This document shows positions 6,552 through 16,219 of a stretch of 64,000 nt of DNA, piece after piece (within the stretch, counting starts at the first letter, position 1; each line of letters opens with the position of its first letter). Position numbers and translations under genes: made by a program. This DNA is from Brevibacillus fulvus (GTDB lineage: Bacteria > Bacillota > Bacilli > Brevibacillales > Brevibacillaceae). Location of the stretch: assembly GCF_016908525.1 (NCBI RefSeq), contig NZ_JAFBEB010000010.1, forward strand, positions 62,001 through 126,000, read 5' to 3'. The notes below the pieces were generated by a model. That model ran no database searches. It saw only the letters and a list, made by a program, of their open reading frames with translations, and was not told the DNA's origin.

Positions 6552-8252
6552 CTATACTTTAAAACGGTGAATCAGTGCGTAAAGCTGCTCGGCCATTGCC
6601 GACAAATTGTCGGCAGCTTTGGCGACTTCCGCCATCGAAGCGGTCTGTTCTTCCACGGACGAGACGATCGTCAGCGTATTGTTTTTGGCTTGTTTGGAGA
6701 TTGAGACCACTCGCTCCATGGAAGCGCCCATTTCTTCGGTACTGGCATGGGCGTGTTCAATCGTGGCTGCTACTTCGGCGGCTTGTCCATTCAGATGTTG
6801 AATGGCCGACAAAATTTCCCGAAAGGCAATGCCGGCCATATCCGTAATCGCCAATCCTTCCGCGATAAAGCCTTTTCCTTCCTGTGTCGAGTGGACGGCC
6901 CGATCAATATCTTGCCGGATTCCATCAATGATCGTCTGGATTCGCGTCGTTTCCCGCTGGGATTGCTCGGCCAGCTTGCGCACCTCGTCAGCGACAACGG
7001 AAAAGCCTTTGCCGTGTTCGCCGGCCCGCGCTGCTTCAATAGCCGCATTGAGGGCCAACAGATTGGTTTGTTCGGCAATGCCGTTAATGGCTTCCACGAT
7101 GCCAAAAATTGCTTGCGACTTTTCGCCAAGGGCGTTTACCACTTCTTCTGTCTCGGTTGAATGTGTCGAGAGAGCGGTCATCTGGTTACGCACCTTCGTG
7201 ATGACCTCATTCCCGCTTGTTGCCTTTTCCGTCGCCAACTGCGAGCTGTCCGCGACCTGTCCCATGCTGACGGAAATATCATGCATGCTTTTGAGTATCT
7301 TTTTCATCGCTTGATTGGAACCGTTCACGCTTTCCATTTGATATTCGGCGCCATCAGCTACTTCCTGAACCGATTTGGAGATTTCTCCGGTGGCATAAGC
7401 AGTCTGGCTGGAAGAGGCGGTCAATTCTTCCGAGGTGGCTGTCACGTCTTGGGCGCGATTCGCTACCTGCTGGATCATTTCCCGCAGGTGAGCGGTCATT
7501 TGGTTAAAATCTTTGGTAAGGAGCCCAATTTCATCTTTACTCCGAATTTCCAACGGCTCCAGGGTAAAATCGCCTGCCGCCACCAATTCCACTCGCTTGG
7601 CGACTTTCACGATCGGACGGGTGAGGTAGCCAGAGAGGAGATACCCGAGAATGATCGCTGCGAGCAGTCCGATGAACGCAAAAATAGGGGCCATCTTTTG
7701 TCCGTTCTCGCTTGTTTGGACGGCTGCTTCTTTGGCGGCCTCGGCATTTTTTTCATTAATCTCAATGAGCTTTTCCAGAATCGGGCGCGCTTGTTCAAAG
7801 GCCGTGTGGGAAGAACTCATAGCTGCTTGCAATTGTTCCGGTTGGTTCGCCTTTACGGCGGCTATCGTCTCGTCGACACTCTGCTGGTATGTTTTCCAGT
7901 TGGCGGAAAATTGCTTGTATAATTGCTTTTCTTCATCTGTGGTCATCAATGATGCGTAACGGTTCCAGTCTTCGCTTGTTTTTGCTACGGACTCTTGTAT
8001 GGCTGTTTCAATCTCTTCTTGATGGGTTGGATCAATTTGGGTTGCATAGGCCATCAGCATCCTCTGTGAATCGACCACATCCGTACTAAGTTTTTCCAGA
8101 TTGATCACATTAGGCATCCAGCGGTATGCAACTTCATTCAACTGTGTATTTGCATTGAAAAGATTGTTTATTCCCGCACTGTTCGTGAAAAACAGAACAG
8201 CCGTTAGTCCGAGAAACGCTGTCATGATCTTTTTGCGGATTGTCCACTTCAT
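6552..8252 (-). CDS. Methyl-accepting chemotaxis protein, four-helix-bundle sensor
   Basis: This is a 566-residue chemoreceptor. TM1 (about residues 9-29) and TM2 (about 185-207) bracket a helical extracellular domain of about 150 residues, typical of 4HB ligand-binding modules. HAMP (about 208-262) follows, then the cytoplasmic signalling domain with the conserved hairpin tip [20 protein letters not shown] and [10 protein letters not shown]. The ligand is unknown. It is monocistronic and convergent with the yhbH remnant. A GCCGACAC-like -10 about 100 bp upstream (plus-strand 8352-8359) might be a sigma-D promoter, but the -35 is poor. Confidence 0.93.
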   Translation of the reverse strand: MKWTIRKKIMTAFLGLTAVLFFTNSAGINNLFNANTQLNEVAYRWMPNVINLEKLSTDVVDSQRMLMAYATQIDPTHQEEIETAIQESVAKTSEDWNRYASLMTTDEEKQLYKQFSANWKTYQQSVDETIAAVKANQPEQLQAAMSSSHTAFEQARPILEKLIEINEKNAEAAKEAAVQTSENGQKMAPIFAFIGLLAAIILGYLLSGYLTRPIVKVAKRVELVAAGDFTLEPLEIRSKDEIGLLTKDFNQMTAHLREMIQQVANRAQDVTATSEELTASSSQTAYATGEISKSVQEVADGAEYQMESVNGSNQAMKKILKSMHDISVSMGQVADSSQLATEKATSGNEVITKVRNQMTALSTHSTETEEVVNALGEKSQAIFGIVEAINGIAEQTNLLALNAAIEAARAGEHGKGFSVVADEVRKLAEQSQRETTRIQTIIDGIRQDIDRAVHSTQEGKGFIAEGLAITDMAGIAFREILSAIQHLNGQAAEVAATIEHAHASTEEMGASMERVVSISKQAKNNTLTIVSSVEEQTASMAEVAKAADNLSAMAEQLYALIHRFKV

Positions 8253-8421
8253 TTGCGTAAAAAACCTCCTGTTTGTTTGCCGCTATCCACTGATTGATCG
8301 GTTCTGATCTATATGTACCACGGATGGGCGAGCGTTAAACCTTTTTAGCTCGTGTCGGCCAATCTTTCGGTTAAATCTTTGAGTTGCCAATGAGACAGTC
8401 TACTTGACGTCGGCGGCGGTA

Positions 8422-8451
8422 TTGAAAAATCTGGTAATATATGATTATAAT
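8422..8451 (+). promoter_or_regulatory. Sigma-A-type promoter of the GT-C/UbiA cassette
   Basis: TTGAAA (8422-8427), an 18-bp spacer and a perfect TATAAT (8446-8451) lie about 115 bp before the first cassette gene. The rest of the 8253-8567 gap shows no other feature I can name. Confidence 0.65.
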
Positions 8452-8567
8452 GTAAAATTGCCTCATATGCTTCGCTGTAACCTTTTGGAACGATGCCTCG
8501 TCTAAGCAACTGATCGCAAGAAATAATTCACTAACCCCAGTCTTTTAATAAAGAGGTGTTTCTCCCT

Positions 8568-9815
8568 TTGCGAAGAACATTCGAAATCATTTGGATACTC
8601 ATTATTTTGCTTGCCGCAGTAGTGCTGCGCATTGACTTTAATTTGAGGTATCCGGCCGAGCTGTTCGGCGATTCCGTTTATATGGCCAGATTTGCCGAAG
8701 CGGTTGCGCAAACAGGGGCTTATCCGACAGATTTTGGCATCTATTGGTCGCCAGGTGTTGTCTACTTCCTGGGATGGCTGATTCCGCTGATTGGCAATGA
8801 ACACAATTATCTCGCTTATCGGCTGCTGCAAAGCGTGCTTTCGGTCAGCTGTCTTGCCGGGTTTTACCTGCTGGCCAGACTGTGGTTCGGCCGTCTGCCG
8901 GGGATGCTCGCGCTGCTCTTGCTGGCGTTTTACCCGCCGCTTGTTTTCTACAGTTCATTGATCTTTGCCGAGAATTTGTTTTTTTGGTTGGTTCCCTGGC
9001 TGTTGCTGGCACTCTACAAATGGCGTGAAACTGGAGGACTCTTCTATCCGGTGATGAGTGGAATACTGTTTGGCTTGATTCATTTGGTTCGGCCGATTCT
9101 GATTCCTTTGCCCGTCATTTTTGTCGTCTGGTTTCTGCTTACAAAACAGCGGGAGACGTATCGGTCTTTCTTTTTCCGGCAAATCCCTGCCTGCGCGATC
9201 GCCGGCTTATTGATCCTCACTCCCTGGATCGCCCATAACTATGCACTGTACGGCAAAGTCATCACTTCAAGCGCTGTCGGCGGTCTCAACTTTTATATCG
9301 CCCATAACGAGAAAGCCAATGGCAAATGGGTCCAAGTGGATGTCAACAGCGATGTGATCAAGCTTGCCGGGACGCCGGAGGGTGAGAAGCGAGGCTATGA
9401 AGAAGGATGGAACTATATCCGCACCCATCTGGACGAGGAACTGAAGTTGCTGGGAACAAAATTCAGTCTGTTCTGGACGAAAACGGGGCAGTTTTGGGAC
9501 GGAAGTGCCACGCAGTTTTGGGAGCAGACGTATGGAATTCCGCTGATCGAGATGAAGTATTTGACGTATCTGTTTCTGATGTTCCTCGTTATGGAAATCA
9601 GACGGTGGAAAAGCTGGTTCCCCCTCGTCGGGTATGTTGTCGCTTATCAGACGATGATCCTTGTCCTTTACTATGCCGACCGATATCGATCAATCGTGGA
9701 ACCATTTCTGCTTATCTTTGCTGCAGTTGTTCTGGCAAGGGTCTGCGTTTGGCTGAAGCAAGGGTGGATAGGCTTGTTTCGCTACCTTCGCAGTGTGCAA
9801 AAACAGGGGGTGTAA
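8568..9815 (+). CDS. Polytopic GT-C glycosyltransferase (ArnT/PMT-like)
   Basis: I chose TTG 8568 because AGAGGTG (8552-8558) sits nine bases upstream; GTG 8556 lies inside that site. The 415-residue product has an N-terminal membrane helix, an acidic loop after it (ELFGDSVYMARFAEA), about ten further hydrophobic helices and a C-terminal extracellular part, the plan of GT39/PMT_2 enzymes that use polyprenyl-phosphate sugars outside the membrane. The Asp in the first loop is the expected catalytic acid. It heads a four-gene operon with a UbiA prenyltransferase and a PAP2-like phosphatase, which suggests the donor is a lipid-linked pentose. The acceptor is unknown. Confidence 0.75.
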   Translation: MRRTFEIIWILIILLAAVVLRIDFNLRYPAELFGDSVYMARFAEAVAQTGAYPTDFGIYWSPGVVYFLGWLIPLIGNEHNYLAYRLLQSVLSVSCLAGFYLLARLWFGRLPGMLALLLLAFYPPLVFYSSLIFAENLFFWLVPWLLLALYKWRETGGLFYPVMSGILFGLIHLVRPILIPLPVIFVVWFLLTKQRETYRSFFFRQIPACAIAGLLILTPWIAHNYALYGKVITSSAVGGLNFYIAHNEKANGKWVQVDVNSDVIKLAGTPEGEKRGYEEGWNYIRTHLDEELKLLGTKFSLFWTKTGQFWDGSATQFWEQTYGIPLIEMKYLTYLFLMFLVMEIRRWKSWFPLVGYVVAYQTMILVLYYADRYRSIVEPFLLIFAAVVLARVCVWLKQGWIGLFRYLRSVQKQGV

Positions 9816-9818
9816 CGA

Positions 9819-10178
9819 ATGGGAAAATCTCTTTTGTTGATCTTGCTGTCCGTGCTGCTTGGTGCTGGCGGACAGGTGGCGATGAAGTGGGGAACGATGC
9901 AGGTGAAGGCCTTGCAGAGCGGCGTGCTGCATCAGCTTCTTCAGTATTTGCTTCATTGGTCTGTATTGCTGGGACTTTGTTTATATGCTCTTTCCGCACT
10001 TGTCTGGATTCTTGCCATCGCCAAAGTAGACTTGACTTACGCATACCCGATGGTGGCTTGCGGGTATGTCGTGGTGTTTCTGCTTTCCTACTGGCTCTTT
10101 CAAGAACCGGTTTCCTGGCAACGCGCAATTGGATTAGCGGTTGTTGTAGTCGGGGTGTTGATTATTTCACAATCGTAG
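9819..10178 (+). CDS. Small EamA/Arn-type four-helix membrane protein (candidate lipid-sugar flippase)
   Basis: This 119-residue protein begins three bases after the preceding stop. Four hydrophobic helices (about 5-22, 47-65, 75-92, 99-116) with the GAGGQVAMKWG start and YAYPM...YWLFQEPVSW motifs place it in the EamA/SMR-like group. That group includes ArnE/ArnF, which flip undecaprenyl-phospho-aminoarabinose beside ArnT. The same pairing with an ArnT-like enzyme here suggests flipping of a polyprenyl-phospho sugar. A small-molecule exporter role cannot be excluded. Confidence 0.75.
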   Translation: MGKSLLLILLSVLLGAGGQVAMKWGTMQVKALQSGVLHQLLQYLLHWSVLLGLCLYALSALVWILAIAKVDLTYAYPMVACGYVVVFLLSYWLFQEPVSWQRAIGLAVVVVGVLIISQS

Positions 10179-10199
10179 TCGGAGGGGGTTGTTAATCAC

Positions 10200-11120
10200 A
10201 TGAATAAAACATACGAAGCTCATTTGGAACATTCACGCAAAGAAGGCCTTTTGGGAACAATCCGTCTGTTATGTGTCCAAATGCGTCCGAAACAGTGGAG
10301 CAAAAACTTGCTTGTTCTTGCTGCGCTTGTGTTTTCATTCCCAAACGTGACGATGACGATGTTTATGCAGTCGATTGTCGGGTTTTTGCTGTTTTCCTTT
10401 GTTTCCGGCTGTGTCTACATTTTGAATGATTTTGTTGACAGGGAAGCGGATCGCCAACATCCGGAAAAACGAAACCGTCCGATGGCCTCTGGGGCATTGA
10501 ATCCGTATATGGCGCTCTTATTTGGTCTCATTGTATTGATCGTGTCTATCGCAGGGGCGTTTGTTTTTAATGTTTCGTTTGGCGTCTTGCTTACCATCTA
10601 TTTTATGAATAATCTTGCATATTCGTTGCGCTTGAAACATGTGGTGATTGCCGACATTATGGTCATTGCTTCCGGCTTTGTGCTTCGCGCGATTGGAGGC
10701 GCATTGGTCATTCAGGTGCCGTTTACGCCGTGGTTTTTGATTTGCACCATGTTGCTTGCCCTGTTTCTAGCCATCAGCAAGCGCAGACATGAATTATACC
10801 TGCTGCAAGAGAACAAGACGGAACACCGCAAAGTATTGGAAAGCTACAACCCCGATCTGCTCAACCAGCTGAACAGTATCGTCACCTCGGCAACCATTAC
10901 CAGCTATGCGCTGTTTACATTCACATCCGGTCGGACGCTTTATTTGATGTGGACGATTCCTTTTGTCCTCTATGGGATTTTCCGCTATTTGTATTTGATC
11001 CATGTAAAAGGAAAAGGCGGGAAACCGGACAAGATCTTGTTCGAAGACAAACATATTTTGTTTACCGTCATTTTGTACGCGATTTCGGTGATGGTAATTT
11101 TAAGCAATTTTGAACGTTAA
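10200..11120 (+). CDS. UbiA-family polyprenyl-phosphate phosphoribosyltransferase (DPPR synthase-like)
   Basis: This 306-residue, eight-to-nine-helix UbiA protein carries the DPPR-synthase signatures RPKQWSKNLLV near residue 29, YILNDFVDREADRQHPEKR (first Asp-rich motif) and YSLRLKHVVIADI...SGFVLRAIGG. In mycobacteria this enzyme joins PRPP to decaprenyl phosphate to give the phosphoribose lipid. GGAGGGGG lies upstream of ATG 10200. The next gene encodes a PAP2-like protein, the position of the phosphatase in the mycobacterial pair. No DprE1/DprE2 epimerase is present nearby, so the product may remain ribose rather than arabinose. Confidence 0.85.
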   Translation: MNKTYEAHLEHSRKEGLLGTIRLLCVQMRPKQWSKNLLVLAALVFSFPNVTMTMFMQSIVGFLLFSFVSGCVYILNDFVDREADRQHPEKRNRPMASGALNPYMALLFGLIVLIVSIAGAFVFNVSFGVLLTIYFMNNLAYSLRLKHVVIADIMVIASGFVLRAIGGALVIQVPFTPWFLICTMLLALFLAISKRRHELYLLQENKTEHRKVLESYNPDLLNQLNSIVTSATITSYALFTFTSGRTLYLMWTIPFVLYGIFRYLYLIHVKGKGGKPDKILFEDKHILFTVILYAISVMVILSNFER

Positions 11121-11160
11121 GAAGTGTCTACAATTTGGTCAATGACAGGTGGGACGCAGA

Positions 11161-11589
11161 GTGGCTTACTTTTTAGCACCTTTCATCGGATGGTTGGTTT
11201 CCGGAGTGGTGAAATTCGTTATCAATTATTTTCGTTTCGGCGCTGAAGCCAGGCATCGTATCGGAAATGGCGGCTTCCCGAGTACACATACGACTGTGAT
11301 GGCGTCAACCGTCATGCTGATCGGTTTTCAAGAGGGATTCTTTTCGCCGGTTTTTGGTTTGGGAGTTGCCGTTGCCTTTATCGTCATCATCGATGCGACT
11401 GGCCTCCGCCGGGCGGTTGGCCGACATGCCGAGCGACTCAATCGTCTGGCCAGGGAAGGCTTTCCCCAGGAGGGGATGGACAAGCCGCTTCGTGAGAGCA
11501 TGGGACACACACGGCTTGAAATTGCCGGGGGCCTTGTCTTGGGCTGCTTGGTCGCTTATATGCTCCACGCTTTGTCACGCTTCAGCTGA
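11161..11589 (+). CDS. Divergent PAP2 (DUF212) family membrane phosphatase
   Basis: I chose GTG 11161, preceded by AGGTGGG; GTG 11149 is in frame but lies within that site. The 142-residue product has the DUF212 pattern: APFIGWLVSGVVKF, GGFPSTHTTVMASTVML, DATGLRRAVGRHAERLN and GHTRLEIAGG. The conserved Ser-Thr-His and C-terminal His are the PAP2-like catalytic elements. Because it follows a DPPR-synthase-like gene, dephosphorylation of polyprenyl-phospho-5-phosphoribose is the natural inference. It is the last gene before a strong terminator. Confidence 0.8.
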   Translation: MAYFLAPFIGWLVSGVVKFVINYFRFGAEARHRIGNGGFPSTHTTVMASTVMLIGFQEGFFSPVFGLGVAVAFIVIIDATGLRRAVGRHAERLNRLAREGFPQEGMDKPLRESMGHTRLEIAGGLVLGCLVAYMLHALSRFS

Positions 11590-11601
11590 CGGGCGAAAGG
11601 G

Positions 11602-11642
11602 GGGGGAAAGATTCGGCTTTGCGAGCCGAGAATCTTTCCCCT
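11602..11642. terminator. Bidirectional terminator
   Basis: GGGGAAAGATTCGGCT (11603-11618) pairs with AGCCGAGAATCTTTCCCC (11624-11641) with one bulge of two bases, next to T-rich sequence. It lies between the convergent DUF212 and RidA genes. Confidence 0.8.
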
Positions 11643-11656
11643 TTTCCTGTCCTTGC

Positions 11657-12043
11657 TTAGCGGGCAGCCCACGCTTCCACCTCGACCTTAACAGCGGGTT
11701 GGACCAGTGCCGTGACATAGGCCAACGTGGTTGAGGGAGGATTGCCGCCATGGAATTCGTTCCAGATGGTCACGAAGGCAGCCCGATCGATCAACTCCGT
11801 CATCCAAATATTGATTTTCACAATTCCTTCAACGGAAACGCCTTCGCTTGCCAAATTTCGCAGCACATTGTCAAGGGCGTTTCGCAGTTGTGCTTCAATG
11901 TTTGTGGGGAAGTTTCCCTCAAGATCGTTTCCTACCTGTCCGGACAGGACAAGAATTTCCGCATCTCTCGGGATGATGGAGAGATGAGCGTAGGAACCTA
12001 TCGGTGGAGCAAGGTTTTCCGGGTTTTTGCGGATGATTTTCAA
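11657..12043 (-). CDS. RidA family (YjgF/UK114) protein
   Basis: This 128-residue protein shows the RidA pattern: an N-terminal Pro-Pro-Ile-Gly-Ser-Tyr, LVLSGQVGND, Ala-Leu-Asn-Val-like helix (LRNALDNVLRNL), VKINIWMTE, and PPSTTLAYVTAL followed by VEVEAWAAR. RidA proteins are trimeric and remove reactive enamine/imine intermediates. The usual catalytic Arg near residue 105 (RxxV in archetypes) is replaced around LAYVTAL, so this may be a non-archetypal Rid subfamily. It could be co-transcribed with the MFS gene upstream (31-bp gap). Confidence 0.8.
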   Translation of the reverse strand: MKIIRKNPENLAPPIGSYAHLSIIPRDAEILVLSGQVGNDLEGNFPTNIEAQLRNALDNVLRNLASEGVSVEGIVKINIWMTELIDRAAFVTIWNEFHGGNPPSTTLAYVTALVQPAVKVEVEAWAAR

Positions 12044-12074
12044 AACGTATCCTCCTAATTGTTTGTTTGCGAAT

Positions 12075-13325
12075 TTAGACAGAGGCCTGATCCGCTTGCG
12101 TGGACGGGCTCTTTTTTCTGTTCGCTGTTCCCCAGATCAGACGCTGACAGACAATTCCGCCGAGGCCGATCAATATGATCGCATAACCGATCCAGCGAAA
12201 CGATAGGCTGGCTCCGATCGTTTCGATCAACAGGCCCCCCAGCACAGGCGCGGCCACAAAGACGGCACTTTGCATCGTTTCAAAAATGCCGATCATCCGG
12301 CCGACTGCTTCTTTCGGGCTCTCCTTTTGCAATAAATAATTCGAAGCGACGGAAGCAAGGCCTGTGCCCACGCCGCCAAGCAAAGCGGGAAGCAGCAGCC
12401 AAATCAAGGATTGACCTGCTTGATAATGGCCAAAAGCGGCGAACAGCAGTCCGACCAGCAACATTCCAGCGCCAAACATCCAGCCGTATTGACGGATCTG
12501 TTGCCAGCGATTTAACCAGGTTACGACCGACAGGGCGCCGATCCCGATAGCCGAGACCGTCCAACCGACCAGTTGGGGATAGGCTGGCGCCTGTTCGCGG
12601 AACAGCACTGGAAATTGGGCGTCAACCATTTGAATCGCCATGATCCCGATTAACGAAAACAGCAAACTGAAAAACAGCTGGCGGTTGCCGAACAAGATCG
12701 CCCAACCCGCAGTCCAGGCTTGAACGAAGCTCTCGCCCGGTTGACTGGATTGCGGCGAATCCGGGAGCAGGCGAAATGGCTTGATTTTTCGTAAAAAGCA
12801 AACGGACAGCAGGAAACAGCCGGCGTTGATCAAGAGGCAAAGCTTGGGTGAGGCGATCGCGGCGAGCGAACTGCCGATCAGCGGACCAAAAATTTTGCCG
12901 GTTTGAAACACCATGCCATTGAGCGTGGTAGCTTTCAACAGCTGCGCTTCGCTGACGACGGCCCGCGTCATCGCTTGTTGGGCCGGTGTATGGAAGACGG
13001 CGGCGACGGAACGGCAAAAGATCAGCGGCAGCAGCCAGTAGACGTTTGGGGCCACAACCATCAGCAATGTGATCAGCACTCGCAGCCAATCGGCCAGCAG
13101 CATGATCGTCAGTTTGTTGCAGCGATCGGCGATAATCCCGGAAAGCTGCCCAAAAAGCAGGCCGGGCCCGGCATACATCAAGGGCAATAAGCCGATTGTC
13201 AGCGGATCGGCGTGCCAGACATAGGCAAGCAGGATGGCAATGGCGATAAAGTCAAACCAGCTGCCGAGCGTTGCCAAAGCGTAGGCGATAAACAGATTGC
13301 GAAATGAGCGGTTTTGCCTCAGCAT
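12075..13325 (-). CDS. Major facilitator superfamily exporter
   Basis: This 416-residue protein has 12 predicted helices and MFS loop motifs, including GQLSGIIADRCNK after TM2. The family is closest in style to MFS_3 (macrolide- or enterobactin-exporter-like) proteins: NxxFRNLFIAYALATLGSW at the N terminus and QQAMTRAVV in the middle. The substrate cannot be read from the sequence. AAAGGGG precedes the ATG. It lies between RidA and a winged-helix/TPR regulator, all on the minus strand, but a 60-bp gap separates it from the regulator. Confidence 0.85.
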   Translation of the reverse strand: MLRQNRSFRNLFIAYALATLGSWFDFIAIAILLAYVWHADPLTIGLLPLMYAGPGLLFGQLSGIIADRCNKLTIMLLADWLRVLITLLMVVAPNVYWLLPLIFCRSVAAVFHTPAQQAMTRAVVSEAQLLKATTLNGMVFQTGKIFGPLIGSSLAAIASPKLCLLINAGCFLLSVCFLRKIKPFRLLPDSPQSSQPGESFVQAWTAGWAILFGNRQLFFSLLFSLIGIMAIQMVDAQFPVLFREQAPAYPQLVGWTVSAIGIGALSVVTWLNRWQQIRQYGWMFGAGMLLVGLLFAAFGHYQAGQSLIWLLLPALLGGVGTGLASVASNYLLQKESPKEAVGRMIGIFETMQSAVFVAAPVLGGLLIETIGASLSFRWIGYAIILIGLGGIVCQRLIWGTANRKKSPSTQADQASV

Positions 13326-13388
13326 CTCAGGTCATTCCCCTTTCACGGATTGTTCCTTTTATGATAAAGGGGAAATGTCAGAAGAATA

Positions 13389-14528
13389 TCAGAGAGAGCG
13401 GGCAAACAGCCGATCGATTTTTGGCTCCAATTCCATGAGGCGAAAGTGGTTGACATATTGTTGCCAGCGCTTCTGATAGCGATCCAGCCATTCCGCATCG
13501 CAGCGCCATTCGTGCAGGAAAAAACAAAGATGACGGATTCCTTGCAGCAGATGCGGGATAAATCTTGTATGCAGCAAAATTTGATACCCGGAATCGACCG
13601 TTTCCCGCGCGGCCGGTATATTGCCGGTTTGATACAGCCATAATCCCCGGATCAAGGCCAGCAGTCCTTCTTCGCGTTGGTACGGTTGCCGGGCCGCGTC
13701 CAATCGTTGGCGAGCCTGATCGATCCACTGTTTGGCCAAAGCGGTATCGTTCTCGAGCAATGCAAGATAGCTTTTGGCAAACAGCAGATGCAGCGTAAAA
13801 CTGTCTGATCGGATGACGGCGGTTTCCTGTTCGGCCAGGTCAAGCTGTTTGGCTGCCTGGGCAAACTGTTTTGTCTCCGCATACATCGTCACCAGGTTGA
13901 TCTGCAGTTCGGTGGCCCAGTTTCCGGGAAGGTTCTCTCTTTTTTGAAGCAAGCGCAGGCAGAGCTCAAGCGTGCTGTTCGGCTCTGTTTTGATCATCCA
14001 ATGAAGGTGGAGCAAATAGATGAGCTTTTCCCAAAGCGGCAATTCATCGGCATCGGCAATCCAATGAAAATCCCCGGTGACAAAATGAAGATAGACGGAG
14101 TAAAAAGGATGAGGGTCCGCTCCGAGCAGTTGATGGTGCTCAGACAGTATTTGCATTGCTCCGCCCATGCCCAGACCGTGATACGTTTGCAAAAGCTGAT
14201 GAACGTTTTCGGTAAGCTGCGGCAGGGGGGCGGGCGGATCGAACGGTTCCGCAAGATGAAGCCGGTAGCCGTAGCCGCGAACGGTCTCGATGCGGAGGAT
14301 ATCGTTCCAACGGAGCAGTTTTTTGCGCAATCGATAAATATGGTCGTCCACCGTTCGATCGGTCGGCTCTTCCAACCCCCATACCCTGTCCAATAACTCC
14401 GCTCTTGATAAGGAACGGTTTTTGCTTTCATACAGGCAGAACAACAGCGCATATTCTTTTGGAAGCAGCGCGATTTGTTCATGGCCGCGCGCTACGGCAT
14501 ACTGGTCAGGATAAAAAAGCAGGCCCAT
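13389..14528 (-). CDS. Winged-helix (OmpR-type) transcriptional regulator with TPR-like domain
   Basis: This 379-residue protein has an N-terminal OmpR/PhoB-type DNA-binding domain (about 1-92): [40 protein letters not shown] and [11 protein letters not shown]. The remaining about 280 residues are helical repeats resembling TPRs. There is no receiver domain, so it is probably a one-component regulator. It is divergent from nos (about 130 bp between starts), making nos and itself likely targets. GAGGTGAG precedes the ATG. Confidence 0.8.
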   Translation of the reverse strand: MGLLFYPDQYAVARGHEQIALLPKEYALLFCLYESKNRSLSRAELLDRVWGLEEPTDRTVDDHIYRLRKKLLRWNDILRIETVRGYGYRLHLAEPFDPPAPLPQLTENVHQLLQTYHGLGMGGAMQILSEHHQLLGADPHPFYSVYLHFVTGDFHWIADADELPLWEKLIYLLHLHWMIKTEPNSTLELCLRLLQKRENLPGNWATELQINLVTMYAETKQFAQAAKQLDLAEQETAVIRSDSFTLHLLFAKSYLALLENDTALAKQWIDQARQRLDAARQPYQREEGLLALIRGLWLYQTGNIPAARETVDSGYQILLHTRFIPHLLQGIRHLCFFLHEWRCDAEWLDRYQKRWQQYVNHFRLMELEPKIDRLFARSL

Positions 14529-14586
14529 CCGCTCACCTCAAAATTGTCTCGGGTTGAAAAGTTTTCCGTTTTGTCATCGGCGATTT

Positions 14587-14615
14587 TTCTTGCCGCAAGT
14601 CTCGTTTGGTATAAT
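14587..14615 (+). promoter_or_regulatory. Promoter of nos
   Basis: TTCTTG (14587-14592), a 17-bp spacer and a perfect TATAAT (14610-14615) lie about 44 bp before the nos start, in the intergenic region shared with the divergent regulator. Confidence 0.6.
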
Positions 14616-14658
14616 CCATTATATAAGAAGAAGAAAAATATGGATATGCGAGGTTGTC

Positions 14659-15747
14659 ATGCAACAATTCCATCCACTGTACGAAGAAGCGGAACGATTC
14701 ATCACCAGCTGTTATGAGGAGCTGGGCAAGACCTCCGGCCAGATTGCGGACAGGCTGGAGCAAATTCGCCGGGAGATTGCCACCAGCGGGTTCTATGATC
14801 ACACGTATGAAGAATTGGCGCATGGAGCGAGAATGGCTTGGCGCAACAGTAACCGGTGTATTGGCCGGTTGTTTTGGCAAACATTGGAGGTCTTTGATGC
14901 CAGACAGCTGGACAGCGAAGATGAGCTGGCGGCGGCAGTCTGGAAGCACATCGAATTTGCGACGAACGAGGGGAAAATCAGGCCGGCGATTACGATCGCC
15001 CGACCGGAGCGCGCGGGAAGACAGATACGCATTTGGAACCATCAGTTGATTCGCTACGCCGGTTACGAATCCGAGAGCGGGGTTGTCGGCGACTCTCAAT
15101 CGCTGCGCCTTACAAAAGCATGTCAACGCTTGGGCTGGAGGGGAGAAGGTTCCTCCTATGATGTGCTGCCTTTGGTTATTCAAATCGATCAACGGCCGCC
15201 AAAATGGTATGAAATTCCCCGGTCGCTCGTGCTGGAAGTGCCGATTCGCCACCCGGAGCGGAAGGAGTTTGCGCAACTGCAAGCTCGTTGGTACGCCGTT
15301 CCGTTTATCTCCGATATGGTGTTGGAAATCGGCGGGATTCGTTATACGGCTGCTCCGTTCAACGGATGGTATATGGGTACGGAAATCGGGGCCCGCAATC
15401 TCGCCGATCCGGATCGTTACAATCTGTTGCCGGAAGTGGCCGCCTTGTTCGGGCTTGATACCCGAACGAATCGCTCGTTGTGGAAGGATCAGGCACTGGT
15501 TGAGTTGAACCGGGCTGTGCTGCATTCCTATCGGGAAGCCGGTGTTAGTATCGTCGATCACCATACCGCTGCGGAACAGTTTCGTTTATTTGAACAAAGT
15601 GAAGCGGATCACCGGCGTCAGGTGACCGGCAATTGGGCTTGGTTAATTCCGCCAATGTCTCCGGCCGCGACCCATATTTATCATAGACGATATGACAACA
15701 CGATCCAAAAGCCAAATTTTTTCCGCCAAGCGCCGTTGTATGAATAA
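14659..15747 (+). CDS. nos: Bacterial nitric oxide synthase oxygenase
   Basis: I chose ATG 14659 (GCGAGG upstream); the open frame extends upstream through the promoter without support. The 362-residue protein is the oxygenase-only bacterial form. The heme-ligand Cys lies in [13 protein letters not shown], and the substrate/pterin regions include [28 protein letters not shown] and the C-terminal [20 protein letters not shown]. It oxidises Arg to NO plus citrulline using electrons from a separate reductase, which is not in the window. NO protects Bacillus relatives from oxidative and antibiotic stress. Confidence 0.95.
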   Translation: MQQFHPLYEEAERFITSCYEELGKTSGQIADRLEQIRREIATSGFYDHTYEELAHGARMAWRNSNRCIGRLFWQTLEVFDARQLDSEDELAAAVWKHIEFATNEGKIRPAITIARPERAGRQIRIWNHQLIRYAGYESESGVVGDSQSLRLTKACQRLGWRGEGSSYDVLPLVIQIDQRPPKWYEIPRSLVLEVPIRHPERKEFAQLQARWYAVPFISDMVLEIGGIRYTAAPFNGWYMGTEIGARNLADPDRYNLLPEVAALFGLDTRTNRSLWKDQALVELNRAVLHSYREAGVSIVDHHTAAEQFRLFEQSEADHRRQVTGNWAWLIPPMSPAATHIYHRRYDNTIQKPNFFRQAPLYE

Positions 15748-15810
15748 ATTTTCCATGCAGGCTCACACTAAGCGCAAACAGGACGAAAGTCAGATGGAAA
15801 GGTGAGAGCT

Positions 15811-15948
15811 TTGAAAAAGGACAACGAGGAAAAACAGGTCAATGATCTCGATTACAATCCGATCGACCCGGCGTTTACGCCAAAAGAATTGGCCGAACAC
15901 AAACCCAGATATCGCGTGAATGATCCGCTTCCCCCCAAAACGGAATAA
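15811..15948 (+). CDS. Small hypothetical protein downstream of nos
   Basis: TTG 15811 follows AAAGGTGAG with good spacing and opens 45 codons to TAA 15946-15948. The product is acidic then Pro-rich, containing DYNPIDPAFTPKELAEHKPR. It lies 63 bp after nos on the same strand and directly before a strong terminator, so co-transcription is likely. I do not recognise the family. Confidence 0.55.
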   Translation: MKKDNEEKQVNDLDYNPIDPAFTPKELAEHKPRYRVNDPLPPKTE

Positions 15949-15953
15949 CCGTC

Positions 15954-15981
15954 AAAAAGAGCACTGGCGCAGTGCTCTTTT
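15954..15981 (+). terminator. Terminator of the nos transcript
   Basis: AAAAAGAGCACTG (15954-15966), loop GCG, CAGTGCTCTTTT (15970-15981) forms a strong stem with a T tract. The following stretch to 16219 holds no convincing gene. Confidence 0.85.
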
Positions 15982-16219
15982 GCGTTGTACCGGCAGTCTG
16001 ACTGTTTGGTTTGCGAGGTGGCGCACTCTTGGTAACGCATCGCTTCAACCAATCGATCGTCTGGGCTTTCCCACAACGGGAAAAACATTTCCGCTTTTGT
16101 CTGGAAGGTGGAAAGAAACTTCCCGGGAAAAGCAGCAAGTACTGCCCAATACCGCTGGCACCAAACTTGCTTTTCCTGAGTAGGTATCAGTTCATTAACT
16201 TTTGCGGGGGGAAGCGGAC

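Noticed and set aside
6575-7922. Several plus-strand open frames (up to 253 codons) across the chemoreceptor gene
   Set aside because: They lie opposite the unmistakable MCP signalling domain and show no protein-family features.
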